DNA of 12,462 nucleotides from Pseudomonadota bacterium (lineage in GTDB: Bacteria; Pseudomonadota; Gammaproteobacteria; Burkholderiales; Burkholderiaceae_C). A model generated the notes under the pieces. The model saw only the letters and a list, made by a program, of their open reading frames with translations. It had not been told where the DNA came from and did not search any database. Position 1 is the first letter of the stretch. The number at the start of each line of letters is the position of its first letter. The translations under genes and the position numbers were made by a program. The DNA lies in contig JAEZKX010000217.1 of NCBI GenBank assembly GCA_023436025.1, positions 1 through 12,462 of the forward strand, given 5' to 3'. This document shows, one piece after another, positions 6,888 through 12,462 of this stretch.

Positions 6888-8309
6888 ATGGGACGCACCC
6901 TCTACGACAAGATCTGGGACGAACACGTCGTCCACACCGAGGAAGACGGCACCGCCATCCTCTACATCGACCGGCACCTGGTGCACGAGGTGACCAGCCC
7001 GCAGGCCTATGAAGGCCTGCGCACGGCCGGCCGCAAGGTATGGCGCATCAGCTCGGTGGTGGCCACCGCCGACCACAACACGCCCACCACCGGCTGGGAG
7101 CTGGGCTACGACGGCATCACCGACCCGATCTCCAAGGAGCAGGTGACGACCCTCGACAAGAACATGGCGCAGTTCGGCGCCGCCGCCTACTTCCCCTACC
7201 TGTCCAAGCGCCAGGGCATCGTCCACGTGATGGGGCCCGAGCAGGGCGCCACGCTGCCGGGCATGACCGTCGTCTGCGGCGACTCGCACACCTCCACGCA
7301 CGGCGCCTTCGGTGCGCTGGCGCACGGCATCGGCACCTCGGAGGTCGAGCACGTGCTCGCGACGCAGACGCTGCTGGCCAAGAAGGCCAAGAACATGCTG
7401 GTGCAGGTGGACGGCAAGCTGGCTCCCGGCGTCACCGCCAAGGACATCGTGCTGGCCATCATCGGCCGCATCGGCACCGCCGGCGGCACCGGCTACACCA
7501 TCGAGTTCGCCGGCTCCGCCATCCGTGGCCTGACCATGGAAGGCCGCATGACCGTGTGCAACATGGCCATCGAGGCCGGCGCCCGTGCCGGCATGGTGGC
7601 CGTGGACGACAAGACCATCGAGTACGTCAAGGGCCGCCCGCTCGCGCCGACCGGCGTCGAGTGGGAGCAGGCCGTGGCCTACTGGCGCACGCTGCACTCC
7701 GATCCCGACGCCAAGTTCGACACCGTGGTGACGCTCGACGCCGCCCAGATCGTGCCGCAGGTCACCTGGGGCACCTCGCCCGAGATGGTGACCTCCATCG
7801 ACGGCCGCGTGCCGGACCCGGAAAAGGAAAAGGACGCCAACAAGCGCGGCGCGATGGAACGCGCGCTCGGCTACATGGGCCTGCAGCCCGGCAAGCCGAT
7901 GAGCGACATCCACGTCGACAAGGTCTTCATCGGCTCGTGCACCAACAGCCGCATCGAGGACATGCGCGAGGCCGCGGCCGTCGTCAAGCGCCTGGGCCGC
8001 AAGGTCGCGCCCAACGTCAAGGCGGCGCTGGTGGTCCCGGGCTCGGGCGTGGTCAAGGAGCAGGCCGAGCGCGAAGGCCTCGACCAGATCTTCCGCGCCG
8101 CCGGCTTCGAATGGCGCGAGCCGGGCTGCTCGATGTGCCTGGCGATGAACGCCGACCGCCTGGATCCGGGCGAGCGCTGCGCGTCCACGAGCAACCGCAA
8201 CTTCGAAGGCCGCCAGGGCAACGGCGGCCGCACGCACCTCGTGAGTCCTGCCATGGCTGCGGCGGCGGCCGTGCATGGACACTTCGTCGACGTCCGCCAA
8301 TTTGCCTGA
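6888..8309 (+). CDS. leuC: 3-isopropylmalate dehydratase large subunit
   Basis: This 473-residue protein of the aconitase superfamily is the catalytic large subunit of isopropylmalate isomerase. With LeuD it converts 2-isopropylmalate to 3-isopropylmalate in leucine synthesis in the cytoplasm. The three cysteines that hold the 4Fe-4S cluster are present: C351 in IGSCTNSRIEDM, and C414 and C417 in PGCSMCLAMN. Other family stretches are DHNTPTT (62-68), CGDSHTSTHGAFG (130-142) and STSNRNFEGRQG (433-444). Length is normal (about 465-475). ATG 6888 is chosen because GAAGGA lies seven bases upstream and the protein then begins with the family's usual RTLYDKIWDEHVV. The open frame extends further upstream, but only inside lysR. 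The next gene's Shine-Dalgarno sequence overlaps the stop codon. Confidence 0.98.
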   Translation: MGRTLYDKIWDEHVVHTEEDGTAILYIDRHLVHEVTSPQAYEGLRTAGRKVWRISSVVATADHNTPTTGWELGYDGITDPISKEQVTTLDKNMAQFGAAAYFPYLSKRQGIVHVMGPEQGATLPGMTVVCGDSHTSTHGAFGALAHGIGTSEVEHVLATQTLLAKKAKNMLVQVDGKLAPGVTAKDIVLAIIGRIGTAGGTGYTIEFAGSAIRGLTMEGRMTVCNMAIEAGARAGMVAVDDKTIEYVKGRPLAPTGVEWEQAVAYWRTLHSDPDAKFDTVVTLDAAQIVPQVTWGTSPEMVTSIDGRVPDPEKEKDANKRGAMERALGYMGLQPGKPMSDIHVDKVFIGSCTNSRIEDMREAAAVVKRLGRKVAPNVKAALVVPGSGVVKEQAEREGLDQIFRAAGFEWREPGCSMCLAMNADRLDPGERCASTSNRNFEGRQGNGGRTHLVSPAMAAAAAVHGHFVDVRQFA

Positions 8310-8318
8310 GGAGAATCC

Positions 8319-8447
8319 ATGAAGAAGATCGCTGCCCTGCTCGCCGTTGCCTTCCTGCTGGCCGGCTGCAACACCGTCCGCGGCTTCGGCCAGGATGTCC
8401 AGAAGGCCGGCGAGAAGCTCGAGGGTTCGGCGAACAAGAAAAAGTGA
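8319..8447 (+). CDS. Entericidin A/B-family small lipoprotein
   Basis: This short gene encodes 42 residues: a lysine start (MKKIAALLAVAFLLAG), lipobox LLAGC with lipidated C17, then NTVRGFGQDVQKAGEKLEG and a lysine tail. That is the pattern of entericidin (EcnA/EcnB) lipoproteins, small cell-envelope proteins known in E. coli as an antidote/toxin pair. Here only one member is present and no partner is seen nearby, so a toxin role should not be assumed. GAGGAG (8308-8313) overlaps the leuC stop and stands five bases before ATG, so translation is probably tied to leuC. It sits between the two subunits of one enzyme. The family call is by pattern recognition; function here is unknown. Confidence 0.88.
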   Translation: MKKIAALLAVAFLLAGCNTVRGFGQDVQKAGEKLEGSANKKK

Positions 8448-8453
8448 GGATCC

Positions 8454-8487
8454 GGGGGCGGTCCGTCGCGCCGCGCTGCCCGCCCCC
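8454..8487 (+). other. GC hairpin ahead of leuD
   Basis: GGGGGCGG (8454-8461) pairs with CCGCCCCC (8480-8487) across an 18-base GC-rich loop in the 53-base spacer before leuD. There is no T-run after it; TAAACACC follows. The leuD start has no clear Shine-Dalgarno sequence, so the fold may influence leuD translation or mark an RNA processing point. This is inference from sequence only. Confidence 0.4.
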
Positions 8488-8500
8488 CTAAACACCAGTC

Positions 8501-9145
8501 ATGGAAAAATTCACCGTCCACAAGGGCCTCGTCTGCCCCATCGACCGCGAGAACGTCGACACCGACGCGATCATCCCCAAGCAGTTCCTGAAGTCGATCC
8601 GCAAGACCGGCTTCGGTCCCAACCTGTTCGACGAGTGGCGCTATCTCGACCACGGCGAACCCGGCCAGGACCCGACCACGCGCAAGCCGAATCCGGACTT
8701 CGTGCTGAACCAGCCGCGCTACCGCAATGCCTCGGTGCTGCTGGCGCGCCGCAACTTCGGCTGCGGCTCCTCGCGCGAGCACGCGCCCTGGGCCATCCAG
8801 CAGTACGGCTTCCGCGCGCTGATCGCGCCGAGCTTCGCCGACATCTTCTTCAACAACTGCTTCAAGAACGGCCTGCTGCCCATCGTGCTGCCGGAGACGA
8901 CGGTGGCCAAGCTGTTCGACGAAGTGGCGGCCTTCCCCGGCTACGAGCTGACGGTGGACCTGGAGCGCCAGGTGGTCGTCAAGCCGCAGGGTGAGGAGAT
9001 TCCCTTTGACGTGCAGCCCTTCCGCAAGTACTGCCTGCTGAACGGCTTCGACGACATCGGCCTGACCCTGCGCCAGTCGGACAAGATCAAGGCCTTCGAG
9101 GCCGAGCGCCTCGCCACCAAGCCCTGGTTGGCGCATACGCTGTAG
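8501..9145 (+). CDS. leuD: 3-isopropylmalate dehydratase small subunit
   Basis: This 214-residue protein is the swivel-domain partner of LeuC in isopropylmalate isomerase. Family hallmarks are NVDTDAIIPKQFLK (18-31), the phosphate/substrate loop NFGCGSSREHAPWAI (85-99) and the stretch APSFADIFFNNCFKNGLLP. Length is that of the proteobacterial LeuD (about 200-216), so the gene is complete. It starts 53 bases after the entericidin gene. The bases before ATG (AACACCAGTC) do not form a Shine-Dalgarno sequence, and a GC hairpin lies just upstream. The C-terminus ends at the edge of a repeat element that fills the spacer to leuB. Confidence 0.98.
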   Translation: MEKFTVHKGLVCPIDRENVDTDAIIPKQFLKSIRKTGFGPNLFDEWRYLDHGEPGQDPTTRKPNPDFVLNQPRYRNASVLLARRNFGCGSSREHAPWAIQQYGFRALIAPSFADIFFNNCFKNGLLPIVLPETTVAKLFDEVAAFPGYELTVDLERQVVVKPQGEEIPFDVQPFRKYCLLNGFDDIGLTLRQSDKIKAFEAERLATKPWLAHTL

Positions 9146-9311
9146 AAAGCAGACATCCAACAGCCGGACGCAGAGGACGCAGAGGACGCAGAGGACGCAG
9201 AGGACGCAAAGTCTACGCAGAGGAAGCAAAAGAAGACCCTCTTCGTTTTCTTTGTCACTTTTGCGTCTTCTGCGTATCTTTAGCGACCTCTGCGTCCGGC
9301 TGTCCGCTTTC
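9145..9311. repeat. Palindromic repeat element in the leuD-leuB spacer
   Basis: Perfect 17-bp inverted arms lie at 9160-9176 and 9287-9303 (ACAGCCGGACGCAGAGG and its complement). Outside them GAAAGC (9145-9150) faces GCTTTC (9306-9311). Inside, about 9206-9232 pairs imperfectly with about 9256-9285 over mainly ACGCAGA and GCAAAAG blocks. The left arm has extra GACGCAGAG copies that have no partner and would loop out. Reading the right arm backward gives units like TGCGTC at similar spacing. The whole can fold into a long interrupted hairpin in the RNA or as a cruciform. Base composition is lower in GC than the genes on each side. I recall similar ACGCAGAG-type intergenic repeats as common in some bacteria, but copy number here must be checked in the genome. 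Confidence 0.85.
9167..9211 (+). repeat. 9-bp tandem repeat GACGCAGAG, five units
   Basis: Four perfect GACGCAGAG units (9167-9202) are followed by one variant, GACGCAAAG (9203-9211). A diverged unit with ACGCAGAGG continues at 9215-9223. The array is within the left arm of the palindromic element at 9145-9311 and has no equal expansion in the right arm, which suggests growth by slippage. Confidence 0.95.
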
Positions 9312-9337
9312 CGTTCCGCATTGAATAGAGAACCCTC

Positions 9338-10426
9338 ATGAAAATCGCAGTCCTGCCCGGTGACGGGATCGGTACCGAGATCGTGGCCGAGGCCGTCAAG
9401 GTGCTGAAGGTCCTCGACCTGCCGTTGGAGATGGAGTCCGCCGATGTCGGCGGCATTGCCTACGACCGCCACGGCCATCCACTGCCGGAAGCCACGCTCA
9501 AGCTGGCCAAGGAAGCCGATGCCGTGCTGTTCGGCGCCGTCGGCGACTGGAAGTACGACAAGCTCGAACGCCACCTGCGTCCCGAGCAAGCCATCCTGGG
9601 CCTGCGCAAGAACATGGGGCTGTTCGCCAACTTCCGCCCGGCCATCTGCTATGAGCAGCTGACCCATGCCTCCAGCCTCAAGCCCGAGCTGGTCGCCGGA
9701 CTGGACATCCTGATCATCCGCGAGCTGACCGGCGACATCTACTTCGGCCAGCCGCGCGGCCGCCGCGCCTCGCCCGACGGCGCCTTCGCCGGGGCCGAGG
9801 AAGCCTTCGACACCATGCGCTACGCCCGTCCGGAGATCGAGCGCATCGCCCACGTCGCCTTCCAGGCCGCCCGCAAGCGCGGCAAGAAGGTGACCTCGGT
9901 CGACAAGGCCAACGTGCTGGAGACCTTCCAGTTCTGGAAGGACGTGGTCACCGAAGTCGGCCAGCAGTACCCCGACGTCAAGCTGGACCACATGTACGTG
10001 GACAACGCGGCCATGCAGCTGGTGAAGAGCCCGAAGTCCTTCGACGTGATGGTCACCGGCAACATGTTCGGCGACATCCTGTCGGACGAGGCGGCCATGC
10101 TGACCGGCTCCATCGGCATGCTGCCGTCGGCCAGCCTCAACGCCAGCAACCAGGGGCTGTACGAGCCTTCCCACGGCAGCGCGCCGGACATCGCCGGCAA
10201 GGGCGTGGCGAATCCTTTGGCTACAATACTGTCCGCTGCCATGATGCTCCGCTTTTCCCTCAACCAGCCCCAAGCCGCCGACTGCATCGAGTCCGCGGTG
10301 AAGGACGTGCTGTCGCAGGGCCTGCGGACGGCGGACATCTGGTCCGAGGGCACCACGAAGGTCGGCACCGTCGCCATGGGCGACGCCGTCGTGGCCGCGA
10401 TTACCAAGAAGACCACCAAGAGCTAG
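9338..10426 (+). CDS. leuB: 3-isopropylmalate dehydrogenase
   Basis: This 362-residue NAD-dependent enzyme of the isocitrate/isopropylmalate dehydrogenase family oxidises and decarboxylates 3-isopropylmalate to 2-oxoisocaproate, the step after LeuCD. Key residues are in place: PGDGIGTE (7-14); substrate arginines R90, R100 and R128; catalytic Y135 in RELTGDIYFG and K190; metal-binding D222, D246 and D250 in TGNMFGDILSDEAAM; and the NAD-site stretch EPSHGSAPDIAGKG (276-289). Length is normal and the gene is complete. The start ATG gives the usual MKIAVLPGDG opening, though the Shine-Dalgarno sequence is weak. Codons 292-297 are unusually AT-rich for this gene. It is separated from leuD by the repeat element at 9145-9311. 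Confidence 0.98.
   Translation: MKIAVLPGDGIGTEIVAEAVKVLKVLDLPLEMESADVGGIAYDRHGHPLPEATLKLAKEADAVLFGAVGDWKYDKLERHLRPEQAILGLRKNMGLFANFRPAICYEQLTHASSLKPELVAGLDILIIRELTGDIYFGQPRGRRASPDGAFAGAEEAFDTMRYARPEIERIAHVAFQAARKRGKKVTSVDKANVLETFQFWKDVVTEVGQQYPDVKLDHMYVDNAAMQLVKSPKSFDVMVTGNMFGDILSDEAAMLTGSIGMLPSASLNASNQGLYEPSHGSAPDIAGKGVANPLATILSAAMMLRFSLNQPQAADCIESAVKDVLSQGLRTADIWSEGTTKVGTVAMGDAVVAAITKKTTKS
10222..10227 (+). promoter_or_regulatory. Possible internal promoter -10 in leuB
   Basis: TACAAT matches the sigma70 -10 consensus at five of six positions. It lies in the only run of non-preferred codons seen in leuB (AAT CCT TTG GCT ACA ATA, residues 292-297). No good -35 hexamer is found 16-18 bases upstream. 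It could feed asd, whose ATG is 279 bases further on, but support is weak. Confidence 0.3.
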
Positions 10427-10454
10427 CAAGCTCCGGTTCGTCGCGCGCCCTCTT

Positions 10455-10473
10455 CCCGGCTCGACGAGCCGGG
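10455..10473 (+). other. Perfect 19-bp palindrome between leuB and asd
   Basis: CCCGGCTCG-A-CGAGCCGGG lies in the middle of the 79-base spacer, 29 bases after the leuB stop. It can form a seven-pair hairpin with a five-base loop. It has no T-run, so it is not an intrinsic terminator. It could be an mRNA stability element between the leu genes and asd. Confidence 0.45.
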
Positions 10474-10505
10474 GACGACGGATCACCCAACTGAAAGGCG
10501 CGACG

Positions 10506-11654
10506 ATGAAACTCTCGAACGGACAACAACCGCTGGTCGGCCTGGTCGGCTGGCGTGGCATGGTCGGCTCGGTCCTCATGGACCGCATGCAGGCCGAAGG
10601 CGACTTCGGCCTGATCGAACCCGTCTTCTTCTCCACTTCCAACGCCGGCGGCAAGGCGCCCGCGCAGGCGAAGAACGAAACCGCGCTGCAGGACGCCTTC
10701 GACATCGAGGCGCTGCGCAGGTGCGACATCGTCATCACGGCCCAGGGCGGCGACTACACCAACGAGGTGTTCCCCAAGCTGCGCGCCGCCGGCTGGAACG
10801 GCCACTGGATCGATGCGGCCTCCTCGCTGCGCATGAAGGACGACGCGGTCATCGTGCTGGATCCGGTCAACCTCCCGGTCATCAAGAACGCGCTGGCCAA
10901 GGGCGGGCGCAACTGGATCGGGGGCAACTGCACGGTGTCGTGCATGCTGATGGGCGTGGGCGCGCTGTACAAGGCCGGCCTGGTCGAGTGGATGAGCAGC
11001 ATGACCTACCAGGCCGCCTCGGGCGGCGGCGCGCAGCACATGCGCGAGCTGCTCACCCAGTTCGGCACGCTCAACGGCGAGGTGCGCGCCCTGCTCGACG
11101 ACCCCAAGTCCGCCATCCTGGAGATCGACCGCAAGGTGCTGGCGCGCCAGCAGGCCATGAACTCGGAAGAGACCGCCAACTTCGGCGTGCCGCTGGGCGG
11201 CTCGCTGATCCCCTGGATCGACAAGGACCTGGGCGGCGGCGTCTCGCGCGAGGAGTGGAAGGCCGGCGCCGAGACCAACAAGATCCTGGGCCAGGGCGAG
11301 GGCTTCGGCACCGCGGCCGTGCCGGTCGACGGCTTCTGCGTGCGCGTGGGCGCCATGCGCTGCCACTCGCAGGCCCTCACCTTCAAGCTGAAGAAGGACG
11401 TGCCCCTGGCGGACATCGAGGCCATGATCGCGGCCGACAACCCCTGGGTGAAAGTGATCGCCAACACGCGCGAAGCCACGCTGCAGGGCCTGACGCCGGT
11501 GGCGGTGACCGGCACGCTGGACATCCCGGTCGGCCGCATCCGCAAGCTGGCCATGGGTCCCGAGTACGTCGGCGCCTTCACCATCGGCGACCAGCTGCTG
11601 TGGGGCGCCGCCGAGCCGCTGCGCCGCATGCTGCGGATCCTGCTGGAAGCATGA
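10506..11654 (+). CDS. asd: Aspartate-semialdehyde dehydrogenase
   Basis: This 382-residue cytoplasmic enzyme reduces aspartyl phosphate to aspartate semialdehyde with NADPH, the branch point to lysine, diaminopimelate, threonine and methionine. The nucleotide-binding loop is VGLVGWRGMVGSVLM (11-25). The catalytic cysteine is C142 in IGGNCTVSCMLM, and the acid/base histidine is H287 with substrate R280 in RVGAMRCHSQALT. The C-terminal dimer-interface stretch PVGRIRKLAMG is present. Length fits the long proteobacterial form (about 370-380). AAAGG lies about nine bases before ATG. It follows leuB by 79 bases on the same strand, so it may be read with the leu genes or from its own promoter. Confidence 0.98.
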   Translation: MKLSNGQQPLVGLVGWRGMVGSVLMDRMQAEGDFGLIEPVFFSTSNAGGKAPAQAKNETALQDAFDIEALRRCDIVITAQGGDYTNEVFPKLRAAGWNGHWIDAASSLRMKDDAVIVLDPVNLPVIKNALAKGGRNWIGGNCTVSCMLMGVGALYKAGLVEWMSSMTYQAASGGGAQHMRELLTQFGTLNGEVRALLDDPKSAILEIDRKVLARQQAMNSEETANFGVPLGGSLIPWIDKDLGGGVSREEWKAGAETNKILGQGEGFGTAAVPVDGFCVRVGAMRCHSQALTFKLKKDVPLADIEAMIAADNPWVKVIANTREATLQGLTPVAVTGTLDIPVGRIRKLAMGPEYVGAFTIGDQLLWGAAEPLRRMLRILLEA

Positions 11655-11678
11655 GCCTGTCTCGGTAGCCTGGCAGGG

Positions 11679-11699
11679 CGTGCTCGCTGCGCGAGCGCG
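11679..11699 (+). terminator. Hairpin after asd
   Basis: CGTGCTCGC and GCGAGCGCG form a nine-pair stem (one G-T pair) with a three-base loop, 24 bases after the asd stop. A second, smaller hairpin (GCACCG/CGGTGC, 11708-11728) follows. Neither is trailed by a T-run. Together they may form a Rho-dependent or stability-type 3' end for asd. Confidence 0.4.
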
Positions 11700-11707
11700 C
11701 CGCTGCT

Positions 11708-11728
11708 GCACCGGCTGAAACACGGTGC
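11708..11728 (+). other. Second hairpin after asd
   Basis: GCACCG pairs with CGGTGC across a nine-base loop. The right arm can instead pair with CACCGT at 11746-11751, so two folds compete. The 268-base asd-fimV spacer also holds a small GCATG-GCAA-CATGC stem-loop at 11797-11810 and the promoter listed separately. No small gene was recognised in it. Confidence 0.3.
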
Positions 11729-11866
11729 GCGCGCGCCGCGCCCCCACCGTAAAAGGCACTTCCCGCGCTTGTAGCGCCTCGTTACCGCTCGTTGTCGCAT
11801 GGCAACATGCAGCGTGCAGGCACCGCGTGTCACAGGGCTCCACGGAACGTTAAGAGGTGTCTCAGC

Positions 11867-11895
11867 TTGTCAGTCTAAGACATTGCTGCTATGGT
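11867..11895 (+). promoter_or_regulatory. Sigma70-type promoter ahead of fimV
   Basis: TTGTCA (11867-11872) is followed, after exactly 17 bases, by TATGGT (11890-11895), with an upstream TGC that makes an extended -10. Transcription would begin near 11902, about 20 bases before the first fimV ATG. A TGTCT/AGACA inverted pair (11858-11862, 11878-11882) flanks the -35. The hexamers and spacing are the best promoter match in the window. Confidence 0.65.
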
Positions 11896-11922
11896 CCTTT
11901 TTCGTTTTAAGCCTTGTAGGCG

Positions 11923-12462
11923 ATGGGCCGCATGAAGAGAAAAAGACTGCCTCCGAATCGAGCAGTGGGGATGCCAGAAACGAGCACGCGACCAGCCGCC
12001 CGGCTGTCCGCGCTGGCGCTGGCGGCGGCCGTCACGCTGGGGTTGGCGAGCCCCGAAGCACAGGCACTGGCGCTCGGCCGTGTGACCGTGCAGTCCGCGC
12101 TGGGCGAGCCCCTGCGCGCCGACATCGACATTCCCGAGGCCACGGCGGAGGAACTCGCCTCGCTGCGGGCCACCGTCGCCTCGCCCGAACTGTTCCGCGC
12201 CAACGGCATGGAATTCAGCCCGGCGCTGCAGAACGTCACCATCACGCTGCAACGCCGCCCCAACGGCACGCACTTCCTGCGCTTGGCCAGCGACCGCCCG
12301 GTCAACGATCCCTTCCTCGACGTGGTGATGGAGGCCAGCTGGTCATCCGGCCGCGTCCAGCGCGATTTCACGCTGCTGCTGGATCCGCCCAGCCTGCGCG
12401 CCGCGGCGCCGCCGCCGATCGCCGCCCAGACCAGCCCGGCCCCGGGCGGCACGGCCACACCG
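11923..12462 (+). CDS. fimV: FimV/HubP-type polar protein (partial, N-terminal 180 residues)
   Basis: The open frame runs without a stop to the window end, so only the N-terminal part is seen. A basic N-terminus is followed by a hydrophobic signal segment (about 28-46) with likely cleavage after AQA (46-48). Then comes the conserved FimV N-terminal domain: LGRVTVQSALGEPLRADIDI (51-70), LRLASDRPVNDPFLD (119-133) and SGRVQRDFTLLLDPP (142-156). A Pro/Ala-rich linker begins at about 160. FimV proteins sit in the inner membrane with a periplasmic LysM part, bind peptidoglycan and organise cell-pole functions such as type IV pili. Starts at 11923, 11932 and 11971 are all in frame. 11923 or 11932 fit the promoter best, and none has a strong Shine-Dalgarno sequence. 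Confidence 0.92.
   Translation, partial: MGRMKRKRLPPNRAVGMPETSTRPAARLSALALAAAVTLGLASPEAQALALGRVTVQSALGEPLRADIDIPEATAEELASLRATVASPELFRANGMEFSPALQNVTITLQRRPNGTHFLRLASDRPVNDPFLDVVMEASWSSGRVQRDFTLLLDPPSLRAAAPPPIAAQTSPAPGGTATP

Noticed and set aside
8319..8447. Toxin-antitoxin pair
   Set aside because: Only one entericidin-like gene is present. The spacers on both sides hold no second small lipoprotein.
6564..8495. Open frame of 643 codons on the minus strand across lysR, leuC and the entericidin gene
   Set aside because: It is a composition shadow of genes with clear catalytic motifs on the plus strand.
9167..9211. Possible CRISPR array
   Set aside because: The units are 9 bp and directly abutting, with no spacers and no cas genes nearby.
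8941..9258. Minus-strand frame beginning in the repeat element and encoding repeated SSA units
   Set aside because: The repeats come from translating the 9-bp DNA array. The rest is antisense to leuD, and no start signal is seen.
7871..10738. Open frame of 955 codons on the minus strand across leuC to asd
   Set aside because: It is antisense to four well-supported genes. It crosses the repeat element, where it gives a low-complexity LCVLCV run from the tandem array.
11655..11760. Classical intrinsic terminator after asd
   Set aside because: Hairpins are present, but none is followed by a run of T on the plus strand.

Overview
This window is GC-rich chromosomal DNA of the kind found in Burkholderiales (Betaproteobacteria), most like Comamonadaceae and their relatives. 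The assignment is an inference. It rests on the order lysR-leuC-entericidin-leuD-leuB-asd-fimV, on cyoABCD followed by a SURF1 gene, and on strongly G/C-biased third codon positions. Genes cover almost the whole window; the longest gene-free stretch is 268 bases, between asd and fimV. No rRNA, tRNA, CRISPR array, transposase or phage gene was seen.

Positions 1-4326 (minus strand) hold a terminal oxidase operon: cyoA, cyoB, cyoC, cyoD, then the start of a SURF1-family assembly gene cut by the window edge. CyoB keeps every haem, copper, proton-channel and quinol-site residue checked, so this is a cytochrome bo3-type ubiquinol oxidase rather than a cytochrome c oxidase. The spacer between cyoA and the next gene carries a perfect FNR/ANR-like dyad and a second unassigned dyad.

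Positions 4434-5783 (plus strand) hold a divergent major facilitator (MHS-like) transporter of unknown substrate.

Positions 5914-10426 (plus strand) are a leucine biosynthesis cluster: a LysR-type regulator with two matching 17-bp dyads around its start, leuC, a 42-residue entericidin-type lipoprotein, leuD and leuB. LeuC and LeuD form isopropylmalate isomerase, and LeuB does the next step. leuA is not in the window. Between leuD and leuB lies a 167-bp palindromic element with a 9-bp tandem repeat in one arm, which is the most unusual structure here.

Positions 10506-12462 (plus strand) hold asd (aspartate-semialdehyde dehydrogenase, entry to Lys/Thr/Met synthesis) and, behind its own sigma70-like promoter, the first 180 codons of a FimV/HubP-type polar protein.

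The genes themselves are ordinary core metabolism and respiration. I found no convincing new multi-gene system. The points worth following up are non-coding: the leuD-leuB repeat element, the lysR operator pair, the cyo control region and an AT-rich codon run inside leuB.
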